Positions 50,023 to 58,939 of a stretch of DNA of 64,000 bases are shown here, piece by piece (the first letter of the stretch is position 1; the number at the start of each line of letters is the position of its first letter). Both the position numbers and the translations under genes were made by a program. Below the pieces are notes generated by a model. That model worked only from the letters and a program-made list of their open reading frames with translations, did not search any database and had not been told where the DNA came from. Origin of the DNA: Streptosporangium sp. NBC_01495 (GTDB lineage: Bacteria; Actinomycetota; Actinomycetes; Streptosporangiales; Streptosporangiaceae); assembly GCF_036250735.1 (NCBI RefSeq), contig NZ_CP109430.1:3472001-3536000 (forward strand). Direction: 5' to 3'.

Positions 50023-52077
50023 TCAGAATCCGCAGAGCTCGTCCAGGGACTCGGCCTCGCCCTTGCCGTTCGGGGTGGGCGTCTGGCTCGGAGAGGCTGC
50101 CACCGCCGTCCTGGAGGGCTTGGGCGTGGCGGCGGGCGCCGCACCGCTCGTGCCGGGAGAGGCCGTCGCGGCCTGGGGGCGGCGGGCGGGCCGCAGCGAC
50201 TGGCTCAGCGCCCTGGCGGTCGCGGCACGGATCTTCTGCCAGTCGGGCGAGCCGGTGTAGAACTCCGGCGGCACGAACTGGAGGCTGACGATCCTCGCGT
50301 CCTTGACCTTCAGCCCCAGCTCGATGATGTGCTCCAGCAGCTCGCGGGGGATGTCGGTCTTGGCCATCTTCTTGGCCACGTTCGCGATCTTGGCGAAGTT
50401 GGTGAGCACGACCGACGGGGTGGCCTGCTGGGCGAAGGCGCCGATGACGCAGCGCTGGCGGGCCATCCGGGAGAAGTCGTCGCTGCCGACACGGGAACGC
50501 CCGTACCAGAGCGCCTCCTCGCCCGAGAGCTTCCGGTATCCGGCCTTGATGGTCCCGGCGGTGCCGTAGAGGCCACCCCAGGGGACGTCGCGCTCCACCC
50601 TGATCCTGAGGCCGCCGATGGCGTCCACCAGGTGGGCGAAGCCGAACATGTTCACCAGGGCGTAGTAGTCGATCTTCAGGTTGAGCGTGAAGCCGATGGC
50701 GTCCATGAGCGCACGGGGGCCTCGGTGCCCGTCCTTGACTCCGGGCATCAGCTCGGGGTGGTCCTCGGCGTACTGCCAGACCTCGTTGAGCAGGCCGCCG
50801 TTGGGCAGCTCGCGCATGAAGCCGTTGGGGAACCGCTTGCCGAGCGCGGTACCGGGCGGGAAGCGGACGTGCTGGAGGTTGCGGGGAAGGCTGAACATGG
50901 CGGTGTTGCCGGTCGCGACGTGCACGCTGGCCATGGTCATGCTGTCGGTCCGCACACCCTCCCGGTTCCCGGCGCCGTCGCCGCCGACGAGCAGGAAGTT
51001 CACCCGCTTGCGCCCGCCCCACGGGTCCTCGTGCTTGACGGGGACGGCCGTGGGGTTGCCCGAGGCGCTCTCGAAGATGGCGTTCGCCGTCTCCTTGCCG
51101 GTCATCACGGTGCTCGCGGTCAGTGCGAACGGCGCCATCACCGACACGCACAGCACGCCGACCGCGATGCCCGACACGATCTGCCCCCTGCCGCTGAGCC
51201 GGTCGGGCCCGAGGGAGACGTAGGAGAAGAGCACCAGCAGGAACCAGGCGATCGCGCCGGCGATGGCCAGGACCGCCCCGGTCATCAGCGTGCTGTCGCG
51301 GGCGAGGAAACCCGCGTTCCCCTCACCGCTGAGGACGAGCGCGCCGACCAGGATGGCCAGCAGCAGCGCGCCGAAGATCGTGAGCAGGATGTACCCGGTG
51401 CGGCGGTGTCCCGACCGCAGGTGTGCCGCGCCGGGGAGGAGCGCCGACAGCGCGGTCCAGCCGATGAGCGCGCCGACCGTCAGCGGCTTGGCGAACCGCG
51501 GCCGCTTCCCGGGAGGGCCCGGAGGATCGGAAGGTCCGGGCGGGCCGGGGGGAGATCCGGCGGGCCCCCCGGTCTGGACCGCTCCCTGGGCCTGGACCGG
51601 CCCCGGCCCCTGAACCGGCCCCGCGGCCGGAGCGGGCCGCGTGCCCGTTCCGGCCTGCGAGGGGGAGGTCGTCTGGCTCTCGGGCGCATCCCGGGGCGGG
51701 AGGGTTTCCTGCCTGTTGCGCGTGGCCTGCCCGTTGCGTACGTCGTGCGGGGGAGGCGTCCCCTGCCCGTTGTGCGCGCCCTGGACGGGGGGCGCGTCCT
51801 GCCCGTTGGCGGCGCCCCGTACGCCGGGCAGGGGCTGCGGGGGAGGCGTCCCCCGCCCGTCCGGCGCGCTCTGGACCATCCGGAGCCCGTTGGGCGCCTC
51901 CTGCCCGGCGGCGGGAGCGCCCTGGGCCTTTGGCGGGCCGGGTGGGCCAGAGGAGGGCTGTGTCTCGGCCGGACCTTGCACGCCGCCCCGACCCGCGCCT
52001 GAGCCTCCGCTGCGGCGCCGGGGGCGCCGTTTCCCACTGTCGCCGGCGAGATCCCCCGAGTCTTGCCCAAGGCGCAT
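50023..52077 (-). CDS. LytR-CpsA-Psr (LCP) family protein with long disordered N-terminus
   Basis: This 684-residue protein begins with about 200 cytoplasmic residues rich in Pro, Gly, Gln and Ala with repeated NGQxTPPP units, then four hydrophobic segments (about 205-345), then an extracellular LCP domain: RVNFLLVGGDGAGNREGVRT, TDSMTMASVHVATGNTAMFS, LPRNLQHV and GYRKLSGEEALWYGRSR. LCP enzymes attach teichoic-acid-like or capsular polymers to peptidoglycan. A Pro/Ser/Thr-rich tail follows. ATG 52077 is chosen over an upstream in-frame start. Confidence 0.9.
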   Translation of the reverse strand: MRLGQDSGDLAGDSGKRRPRRRSGGSGAGRGGVQGPAETQPSSGPPGPPKAQGAPAAGQEAPNGLRMVQSAPDGRGTPPPQPLPGVRGAANGQDAPPVQGAHNGQGTPPPHDVRNGQATRNRQETLPPRDAPESQTTSPSQAGTGTRPAPAAGPVQGPGPVQAQGAVQTGGPAGSPPGPPGPSDPPGPPGKRPRFAKPLTVGALIGWTALSALLPGAAHLRSGHRRTGYILLTIFGALLLAILVGALVLSGEGNAGFLARDSTLMTGAVLAIAGAIAWFLLVLFSYVSLGPDRLSGRGQIVSGIAVGVLCVSVMAPFALTASTVMTGKETANAIFESASGNPTAVPVKHEDPWGGRKRVNFLLVGGDGAGNREGVRTDSMTMASVHVATGNTAMFSLPRNLQHVRFPPGTALGKRFPNGFMRELPNGGLLNEVWQYAEDHPELMPGVKDGHRGPRALMDAIGFTLNLKIDYYALVNMFGFAHLVDAIGGLRIRVERDVPWGGLYGTAGTIKAGYRKLSGEEALWYGRSRVGSDDFSRMARQRCVIGAFAQQATPSVVLTNFAKIANVAKKMAKTDIPRELLEHIIELGLKVKDARIVSLQFVPPEFYTGSPDWQKIRAATARALSQSLRPARRPQAATASPGTSGAAPAATPKPSRTAVAASPSQTPTPNGKGEAESLDELCGF

Positions 52078-52235
52078 CGTCACACCGCTTCCTACTACGT
52101 TTTGCCCCGGTCTACCTGGCAAAACAGCCAAGGTTCCCCGATTGAACGGAATTTGCCAGGATTCTAGTCCCCATACCTGGACATGACAGACAGATAGCTA
52201 ATCTGTGGTTAATGATCCCTTAAGTCGTGACGTGG

Positions 52236-53876
52236 CTAAGACGTCGACGAGGACGGTGCCAGCCAGGTGTTGCACTGGAACGCCTTGTTCTTCTCGTAGC
52301 CCTGGCGGAACCACCTGTTGTTGTTCGCCGGAGAGCCGTGGTCACGGGGATAGCCGGGCCAGTCGCCCACGCGGGAGTAGAAGTAGTAGAGGGTGTTGCG
52401 CCGGGCCGGGGTCACCGGGTAGCTGGCCGCGACCGAGCGCATGAACATCGCTCCGAAACAGGTCGCCTGGAGCTCGAACCGGCGGCTGAGCGCGAGTTTC
52501 CCGCTCCGGCTGCTGGAGCGCAGCGACCTCTGCCACCAGGTGTTGGACAGCCCTGACATCTGCTGCACGTGGTGCCCGTACTCGTGCGCCATCATGCTGA
52601 TGACCCCGCCGTGCCAGTCGGTGATGGAGCCGTACCCGCCGGAGTCGCCCACCCCCCGCACCATCGCCCTGGTCGAGGCGTAGATGGTGGTGTTGCGCGG
52701 GCAGTAGTACGGCACCATGCTGCCCGGCGAGGGGAAGTCCCCGCAGGCGCCGCGGCCTTTCGTCGCGGTGAGGGCGTAGCCGGGCGGGCGCCAGTTCATG
52801 CCCTGCTTGCGCATGATCTGGGACCAGCCCCTGTCCATGCACCTGGACGTCCTGAGGATCAGCGCCTTGAGCTGGCTGTGGCTGTAGATGCTGGCCGATC
52901 CCGCCGGGCAGTTCACCCGGGGAAGCCCGCCTGCCCGATAGAGCGTGTTGTTCTCCAGGCTGGTGTTGAGCGTCCGCACCTTGGCCGGGGGCGCGATCGT
53001 GTCCTCCGAGATGTCGGAGGAGGCCGTCGTCCGCCTCGGCTCGGCGGACGCGGTCCGCGCGGGCTCGGCGGTGGGCGTGTACGACGGCCTGCTGTCCTGG
53101 AAGGTGGGCAGCGGGGGGATCGCGACCGGCGAGACCGGATCCGAGCGGCGGCTGTTCTTGGCCACCGCGCCCATCACGACGAGCCCGACGAACAGCAGCG
53201 CGACCACGCCGAAGATCCCGCCGAGGATCGGCCCGGCGCCGCCGGAGCGGGGGCGCTGCGGCTGCCACTGCGGCGGCGGGTAGGCATGCCGCTGCCGGGG
53301 GTCCGGCGGCGGTGGCGGGGCCGGATGGCCGTACGGCACCTGGCCCCCGGGCCACGTGGGCGGATGCGGGTAACCCTGTCCCGGCGGTGGCTGCCGTGGA
53401 CGCACCGGCGGGGGCGGGAACGACGGTGGATATCCCGGTGGCGGCGGCTGGGGGTGGCCCTGCGGCGGTCCCTGGGGTGGGTGTCCCCGGCCGGGCGGCG
53501 GCGGGGGTGGCTGCCGGGGGGCGGGCGGGTACCCGTATCCGGGAGGGAATCCCTGTCCTGGCGGCGACGCCGGGTGGCTCCCGTGCCCCGGCGGCGACGC
53601 TGGATGGTTTCCCTGTCTCGGTGGTGGTGCCGGTGGATATCCCGCCTGTCCCGGTGGGGGTGCCGGCGGACTTCCCTGGCCCTGTCCCGGGTACACGGGT
53701 AGTCGCCGGTATCCCTGATCCCCCGGCGCCGGGTGCCCCTGTCCCGGTGGCGGATGCGGTGGATATCCCGGTGGCGGCGGCTGAGGGTGGCCCTGAGCCG
53801 CCCACGCGGGTGGTCCCTGAGATGGTTGCCCCCGAGGTGGAGGGGGCGGTGGAGGGTGGTGCCCGTTGCCTGTCAC
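52236..53876 (-). CDS. Neutral zinc metallopeptidase, YpfJ-like, with Pro-rich N-terminus
   Basis: This 546-residue protein has about 205 N-terminal residues of Pro/Gly/His/Gln repeats, one membrane helix (AGPILGGIFGVVALLFVGLV), then an extracellular peptidase domain with MMAHEYGHHVQQM (HExxH zinc site) and ELQATCFGAMF (third ligand). It resembles the YpfJ/zinicin-like neutral peptidases. It is next to the LCP gene on the same strand, and both have disordered cytoplasmic Pro-rich regions, suggesting related envelope work. Confidence 0.9.
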   Translation of the reverse strand: MTGNGHHPPPPPPPRGQPSQGPPAWAAQGHPQPPPPGYPPHPPPGQGHPAPGDQGYRRLPVYPGQGQGSPPAPPPGQAGYPPAPPPRQGNHPASPPGHGSHPASPPGQGFPPGYGYPPAPRQPPPPPPGRGHPPQGPPQGHPQPPPPGYPPSFPPPPVRPRQPPPGQGYPHPPTWPGGQVPYGHPAPPPPPDPRQRHAYPPPQWQPQRPRSGGAGPILGGIFGVVALLFVGLVVMGAVAKNSRRSDPVSPVAIPPLPTFQDSRPSYTPTAEPARTASAEPRRTTASSDISEDTIAPPAKVRTLNTSLENNTLYRAGGLPRVNCPAGSASIYSHSQLKALILRTSRCMDRGWSQIMRKQGMNWRPPGYALTATKGRGACGDFPSPGSMVPYYCPRNTTIYASTRAMVRGVGDSGGYGSITDWHGGVISMMAHEYGHHVQQMSGLSNTWWQRSLRSSSRSGKLALSRRFELQATCFGAMFMRSVAASYPVTPARRNTLYYFYSRVGDWPGYPRDHGSPANNNRWFRQGYEKNKAFQCNTWLAPSSSTS

Positions 53877-54065
53877 GCTGTCTCCCCGTTAACCCGAGCG
53901 TCCGATATGAGCTGCAGGTCCGGACTTTTGCCGAATTTGGGGCGTAAGCATACTGATTTATCATCCGTCACGGATGTCGCTGCATTCGATTACATTCCGA
54001 AATCATCCGAGGTGATCTCCGCGATGTACCGGACCGATCCAGGGCTCGTGACCTAGCTTCAAGTC

Positions 54066-54935
54066 ATGAATCTGCAGCAGCTCCGCTATGTGGTCGCGAC
54101 GGCGGAGCATCGCACCATGACCGACGCGGCCAGGTCGCTGTACATCGCACAACCTGCCCTTTCCCGTGCGATCAGGGATTTGGAACGAGAGCTCGGGATG
54201 ACGTTGTTCGCACGTTCCGGACGTGGCGTGGTCGTCACGGCGCAGGGACGCCGGGTGGTCAAGCTGGCCCGGGAGGCACTCGACGCCGTCCGCGAGATCG
54301 AGGCACTGTCCACGCACGGCCACGCGTCCGAGGCGGAGCTCCGCATCGCCTCGATACCCAGCCTCGAACCGGGGCTGGCAGGACGCCTCCTCCCCGCGTA
54401 CACCGCCGAACATCCCGGGGTACGCATTCACATCGTCCGCTGTGACGGGCGGGACGGCGTGGTGAGCGCCATCAGGGACCAGCGGGCCGATCTCGGCCTG
54501 ACGGACCTGCCCGTCCCCACCGATCTGGTCAGCCACCCGCTGGAGCGCCAGGAGATCGTGCTGATCTCCCCGCCCGGCGTGGACCTGCCCGACCCGGTGC
54601 CGATGAGGAGACTCAACGGCATGCGGCTGGTGCTGCCGGTCCCCGGCAGTTCCCGGCGCAGGGAGTTCGACGCGCTCTTCGCCAAGCACGGTGTGGCCCC
54701 CGTGGTGGCGACGCAGCTCGACGAGCGCGGCAACTGGCTGAGCACCGTCCGTTCGGGTACGGCCTCGATGCTCTGGTACCGGGGGATGGCCGAGCAGGCC
54801 GCCCGCGCCGGGCTCGTGGTCCGCACCCTCGATCCCTCGGTCCGCCGGGTGATCGCCATCGTTCACGCGCGACGGCGGTTGCCCGCCATCGCCCAGGAGT
54901 TCCTGTCCGTGGCCGAAAGTGGGTCGGCCGCGTAG
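54066..54935 (+). CDS. LysR-family transcriptional regulator
   Basis: This 289-residue protein has the N-terminal LysR helix-turn-helix (LQQLRYVVATAEHRTMTDAA, then SLYIAQPALSRAIRDLEREL) and an effector domain of periplasmic-binding-protein type. TAGCTT ends 6 nt before ATG 54066, indicating a leaderless message. No divergent target is close, since the upstream peptidase gene starts 189 bp away in the other direction. The downstream folP-like gene is possibly in the same unit. Confidence 0.93.
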   Translation: MNLQQLRYVVATAEHRTMTDAARSLYIAQPALSRAIRDLERELGMTLFARSGRGVVVTAQGRRVVKLAREALDAVREIEALSTHGHASEAELRIASIPSLEPGLAGRLLPAYTAEHPGVRIHIVRCDGRDGVVSAIRDQRADLGLTDLPVPTDLVSHPLERQEIVLISPPGVDLPDPVPMRRLNGMRLVLPVPGSSRRREFDALFAKHGVAPVVATQLDERGNWLSTVRSGTASMLWYRGMAEQAARAGLVVRTLDPSVRRVIAIVHARRRLPAIAQEFLSVAESGSAA

Positions 54936-55032
54936 GAGCCCCGAGGCTCATCAGTTCTCCCCAGTTTTCCCCCAGAGGCGGCGCAGGTGGGAGCGCCGTC
55001 CTCTCCGACACCGGGCTATAGGCTCGGTCTCG

Positions 55033-55866
55033 ATGACTATCTTGCGCCTGCGCGGCCGTGAGTTCCGGCCCGGCGAGTTCGCGATCATGGCGGTGGTCAA
55101 CCGCACCCCCGACTCCTTCTTCGACAGGGGAAGGACGTACGGCTTCGCGGCCGCCCTGGAGGCGGTGGACGGTGCCGTCGCGGGAGGCGCGGACATCGTC
55201 GACATCGGCGGCGTCAAGGCGGGTCCCGGCGACGAGGTCGATCCCGCCGAGGAGATCCGCAGGGTGGCCGACCTGGTCGCCGAGGTCAGGCGTCGTCACC
55301 CCCGGCTCATCGTCAGCGTCGACACCTGGCGCGCGGAGGTCGCCGAGGTCGTCGCCGAGGCGGGCGCGGACCTTCTCAACGACACCTGGGGCGGCGTCGA
55401 TCCCGAGCTGGCCGGGGTCGCCGCCAAGCACGGCATCGGCCTGGTCTGCGCGCACGCCGGACGCGTGACCCCGCGAACCCGCCCGCACCGTATCGCCTAC
55501 GCCGACGTGGTCGCCGACGTCATCGGATACACCGTCGACCTCGCCGAGCGCGCCGTCGCCGCGGGAGTGCCCAGGGAGTCGGTCCTCATCGATCCGGCGC
55601 ACGACTTCGGCAAGAACACCTGGCACTCCCTGGAGGTCAGCCGCCGTCTGGACGAGATGGTCGCCACCGGTTGGCCGGTGCTCGTCGCGGTCTCCAACAA
55701 GGACTTCGTCGGCGAGACCCTCGGCGGCCTGCCGGTGGACGAGCGCCACGCCGGGACCATGGCCACGCTGGCGGTCTCCGCCTGGCAGGGCGCCCGGGTC
55801 TTCCGCGTCCACGACGCCGCGTCCGCCCGCGCGGCCCTGGCCACCGTCGGGAGACTGCGCCGGTGA
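55033..55866 (+). CDS. Dihydropteroate synthase, second-type paralogue
   Basis: This 277-residue TIM-barrel protein of the pterin-binding family has MAVVNRTPDSFFDRG, DIVDIGGVKAGPGDEV, VSVDTWRAEVAEVV, NDTWGG and DPAHDFGKNT. In folate synthesis the enzyme joins pterin and p-aminobenzoate. Changes from the usual motifs (VNRTPDSFFDRG instead of VNxTPDSFSDGG; GGVKAGPG instead of GGESTRPG) resemble actinobacterial FolP2-type paralogues, some of which lack synthase activity. No other folate gene is near, so the function is doubtful. ATG 55033 is preceded by TAGGCT. Confidence 0.85.
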   Translation: MTILRLRGREFRPGEFAIMAVVNRTPDSFFDRGRTYGFAAALEAVDGAVAGGADIVDIGGVKAGPGDEVDPAEEIRRVADLVAEVRRRHPRLIVSVDTWRAEVAEVVAEAGADLLNDTWGGVDPELAGVAAKHGIGLVCAHAGRVTPRTRPHRIAYADVVADVIGYTVDLAERAVAAGVPRESVLIDPAHDFGKNTWHSLEVSRRLDEMVATGWPVLVAVSNKDFVGETLGGLPVDERHAGTMATLAVSAWQGARVFRVHDAASARAALATVGRLRR

Positions 55867-56054
55867 CGGCGACAGCGTGCCGGTTAGGCCGCCGGTGACG
55901 CCCCCCACGCCGTCCTCGCCCCCTACGCCGTCGCCGCTCCGCGCCGGTGACGACGCCGACGCCGATGACGACGCCCGCCTCGCCTCGCACCGCGAGTACA
56001 CCTCTCCCGCGGGCGCCGAGCCGCCCGCCGCAAGCACGGACGGGAGCCCGACCC

Positions 56055-56672
56055 ATGCCGGAAGAACTGCTCGACCACCTCGTCTACGCCACCCCCGACC
56101 TGTACGCGACCGTACGGGAGCTCGCCGGCCTGCTCGGCGCGGAGCCCGCCGAGGGCGGGCGCCACGTGGGCCTGGGCACCCGCAACTACCTGCTGGGCCT
56201 GGGCGGGCGCCGCTACCTTGAGATCATCGGTCCGGATCCCGACCAGCCGGACCCCGGCCTCGCCCGGCCGTTCGGTCTCGACCTGCTGCCCGGCCCGCGC
56301 CTGGTCACCTGGGCGATCCACCCGGCCGACCTCGACGCGGCCGTCGTACGGGCCCGCGAGCGCGGCTACGAGCCGGGCGACGTCCACCCGATGTCGCGCC
56401 GCACCCCGGAGGGGGAACTGCTGGAGTGGCGCCTCACGTCGTCGCCCGGCGACACCGGCGACGGCCTGGTCCCGTTCCTGATCGACTGGAGAGCCACGAC
56501 GCACCCCGCCGAGCGCGGTCTGCCCGTGGTGGAGCTGACCTCCCTCACCGCCCTCCACCCCGACCCCGCGGCCGTCGCCGCGAACCTGGCCGCGCTCGGG
56601 GTCGAGCTGGAGGTGGCCGCCGGTGACGAGCCCCGTCTGGTGGCCGTGGTCGGCGGGATCAGGCTCTCTTGA
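56055..56672 (+). CDS. VOC-superfamily (glyoxalase-like) protein
   Basis: This 205-residue protein begins LLDHLVYATPDLYATVRELA and has the paired beta-alpha-beta modules of glyoxalase-like proteins (YLEIIGPDPDQPDP; PFLIDWRATTHPAE). Metal-binding residues are plausible (His near the start, Glu in LEIIG) but the substrate is unknown. ATG 56055 follows GGGAG. It ends exactly where an IS-end-like hairpin pair begins. Confidence 0.83.
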   Translation: MPEELLDHLVYATPDLYATVRELAGLLGAEPAEGGRHVGLGTRNYLLGLGGRRYLEIIGPDPDQPDPGLARPFGLDLLPGPRLVTWAIHPADLDAAVVRARERGYEPGDVHPMSRRTPEGELLEWRLTSSPGDTGDGLVPFLIDWRATTHPAERGLPVVELTSLTALHPDPAAVAANLAALGVELEVAAGDEPRLVAVVGGIRLS

Positions 56673-56677
56673 CGTGC

Positions 56678-56721
56678 TCCTCCACATGAATGTGGAGGAT
56701 TCCCGTGCCGCTTACGCGGCA
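56678..56721. repeat. Two tandem hairpins resembling an IS200/IS605-type end
   Basis: TCCTCCACAT (56678-56687), GA, ATGTGGAGGA (56690-56699) is a perfect 10-bp dyad; TGCCGC (56706-56711), 4 nt, GCGGCA (56716-56721) follows. TTGAC occurs immediately before (56669-56673), as at insertion sites of IS200/IS605 elements. No transposase or TnpB gene is present. It could be an orphan element end, or simply a terminator for the VOC gene. Confidence 0.45.
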
Positions 56722-56946
56722 GCTCGCGGCGCGGGTGCGCCGGAGACTGTGGAACGGGATGCGTAGAGCATCGTCCGTCGTCCTGACCGGCCGGGGGGCG
56801 AACCGGATCGGCGTCGGGCCCGGCCTGATGCCGATCCGGGGAGGGAGGGGCCGCGCCTGGCCGGGGTGAGAACGGGCCGGACGCGGTGGGGGGATAGGTC
56901 CGGCCGAGCCCCGGGGAGGGACGGGCCGGACCCTCGGGGAGAAACG
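56722..56946. other. Non-coding gap after VOC gene
   Basis: No gene supported. CCGGATCGGC (56805-56814) can pair with GCCGATCCGG (56832-56841) as a further hairpin. The rest is G-rich with imperfect repeats such as GGGACGGGCCGGAC. Confidence 0.45.
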
Positions 56947-56984
56947 GATCGGGCCACCCGTGGGGGGGAACGGGTGGCCCGATC
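56947..56984 (-). terminator. Terminator of the secreted S8 peptidase gene
   Basis: Arms 56947-56961 and 56970-56984 pair perfectly over 15 bp with an 8-nt loop, 35 bp after the peptidase stop at 57020 (minus strand). Confidence 0.8.
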
Positions 56985-57019
56985 GCGAGGCGGGGGCGCG
57001 CCTCGCACTCCAGGAAGGT

Positions 57020-58789
57020 CTACTGTGAGGTGATCTTGACGTCGTCGACCCCGGCCTCCACCAGGCTCGCCCCGGAGGCGTCGGCCGCGTCCACGACGAC
57101 CCGGACGACCTGCCCGGCGTGGCCGGAGATGTTGGCCGTGGCGGTGGCCCAGGCGGCGGCGCGGTTGGACGCGGCTCCGGCCTGGTTCAGCACGGTCGTG
57201 GTGGTCGTGCCGACCACGCGGACCCGGACGTAGTCCGCGCTGCTCGCGTTGTTCAGGTGGCCGAGGTACCAGGAGAAGGACAGCGTGAGCGTCCCGCTCG
57301 CGGGCAGCGTGATCGCCGGCGACTGGGCGCTCGTCACGCCGCCGTCGATGTCGCCGTCACCCGCGCTCGCCCCGGCCGCCGCACCGCTGACCAGGCCGTA
57401 CGTGCCGCTGGGGGTGGTGCCGGGCTGGGTGATCACGCCGCTGGACGTCTGTCCCGGGTCGCCTCGCTCGAAGCGGCCCGTGGTCGCGGTGTCGGTGCCG
57501 CCGGGGTTGACCGTCCAGCCGCGCTCGGCCTCGAAGTCGTCGGAGTAGACCACGGTGGGCTCGGGGCCGGGCCCGGGGCCGCCGCCGCCGCCGACGTACA
57601 GCAGCAGGTTCGGCGATCCGGTGCCGGGGTTGGTCACCACGCCGGGCGTGGCGTTGGTGACGATCGTGTCGCGTACCTGTGCCGGGGTGGCGGTGGGACT
57701 GCCGCTGAGGACGAGCGCCGCCGCGCCCGCGACGTGCGGGGAGGCCATCGAGGTGCCGTTGATCGTGTTGGCGGCGGTGTCGTTCGTGTTCCAGGCCGAG
57801 GTGATGGCCGAACCGGGCGCGAACAGGTCCAGGCAGGTGCCGAAGTTGGAGTAGGACGCGCGGGCGTCGGTGCTGGTGGTGGCGCCCACCGTGATCGCGG
57901 CGGGCACCCGCGCGGGGGAGCGGGTGCACGCGTTGGTGCTCTCGTTGCCCGCGGCGAGCGCGTACACGACGCCGGAGGCGATGGAGTTGGAGACCGCGGT
58001 GTCGAGCGTGGCGCTCGCGCTGCCGCCCAGGCTCATGTTGGCCACGGCCGGCTTGACCGCGTTGGCGGTGACCCAGTCCACGCCCTCGATGATGATCGAG
58101 GTGGAGGTGCTGTTGCCGCAGCCGAACACCCGCACGCCGACCAGCGTGACGGCCTTGGCGAGGCCGTACTGGCCGCCGCCGACCGTTCCCGAGACGTGGG
58201 TGCCGTGGCCGTTGCAGTCGGCCACGTCGTTGTCGTCGTCGTAGACGTCGCGTCCGGCCTGCGCCCGCCCGCCGAAGTCGGAGTGGGTGACCCGGATGCC
58301 GGTGTCGATGATGTAGGCCCGCACGCCGGAACCGGTGTTCGGTGCGGTGTAGTTGCCGTCGAGCGGCAGGTTCCGCTGGTCGACCCGGTCCAGGCCCCAC
58401 GAGGCCACGGCCTGGTTGACCAGGGTGAACTCCTGGTCCTGCTCGACGTAGGCGACGTCGGGCCGCGCGGCGATCCGCTGGGCCTGCTCCGCGCTGGCCC
58501 GGATGGCGAAGCCGTTGACGGCGCGCTGGTAGACGGCGCTGACCTGCGCGCCCTCGCCTTCGGCGACCTCGCGCGCCCTGCGGTCGCGGTCGGCGCGGCT
58601 GAACTGGCCCTTGAGGACCACGATGTAGCTGTCGGCGAGCGCGGTCGCGCTGTCCGCCTTGACGATGGAACCGGTGGGACCCGTGGGACCCGTGTGCTGC
58701 CGCGCCGAGGCCGGGGTGACCGACCCGAGGGCGAGCAGGAGTGCGGCGGCGACCAAGCCCGCTAATCGGATGGCGGGGGCCTTGCTCAT
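57020..58789 (-). CDS. Secreted subtilisin-like (S8) peptidase
   Basis: This 589-residue protein has a signal peptide, an I9 propeptide (SYIVVLKGQFSRADRDRRAR; about residues 45-125) and a proteinase-K-like domain with Asp (AYIIDTGIRVTHSDF), His (NGHGTHVSG) and Ser (NGTSMASPHVAGA). After a Gly/Pro linker comes a C-terminal beta-sandwich (from DDFEAERGWTVNPGG) of the kind that aids binding or folding. It degrades extracellular protein. ATG 58789 follows GGAGG. An operator-like dyad lies 86 bp upstream. Confidence 0.95.
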   Translation of the reverse strand: MSKAPAIRLAGLVAAALLLALGSVTPASARQHTGPTGPTGSIVKADSATALADSYIVVLKGQFSRADRDRRAREVAEGEGAQVSAVYQRAVNGFAIRASAEQAQRIAARPDVAYVEQDQEFTLVNQAVASWGLDRVDQRNLPLDGNYTAPNTGSGVRAYIIDTGIRVTHSDFGGRAQAGRDVYDDDNDVADCNGHGTHVSGTVGGGQYGLAKAVTLVGVRVFGCGNSTSTSIIIEGVDWVTANAVKPAVANMSLGGSASATLDTAVSNSIASGVVYALAAGNESTNACTRSPARVPAAITVGATTSTDARASYSNFGTCLDLFAPGSAITSAWNTNDTAANTINGTSMASPHVAGAAALVLSGSPTATPAQVRDTIVTNATPGVVTNPGTGSPNLLLYVGGGGGPGPGPEPTVVYSDDFEAERGWTVNPGGTDTATTGRFERGDPGQTSSGVITQPGTTPSGTYGLVSGAAAGASAGDGDIDGGVTSAQSPAITLPASGTLTLSFSWYLGHLNNASSADYVRVRVVGTTTTTVLNQAGAASNRAAAWATATANISGHAGQVVRVVVDAADASGASLVEAGVDDVKITSQ

Positions 58790-58874
58790 GTTCGCGGACC
58801 TCCTGGAGGGGGGTGGGCCCGGTATCCCGGTCGGGGATCCCGGGCGGCGGTGGAGCGTCCCCATCGTCAGCCAG

Positions 58875-58898
58875 CATGATATTTACCGCAATATCATG
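58875..58898. promoter_or_regulatory. Operator-like dyad before S8 peptidase
   Basis: CATGATATT (58875-58883), 6-nt centre, AATATCATG (58890-58898): perfect 9-bp arms in an AT-rich patch. It is the only conspicuous site between the peptidase start and the end of the upstream gene. Confidence 0.6.
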
Positions 58899-58939
58899 AC
58901 TCAAGTAAATCAATTTGTTATGTAGTTGTGCGTGGGGAA

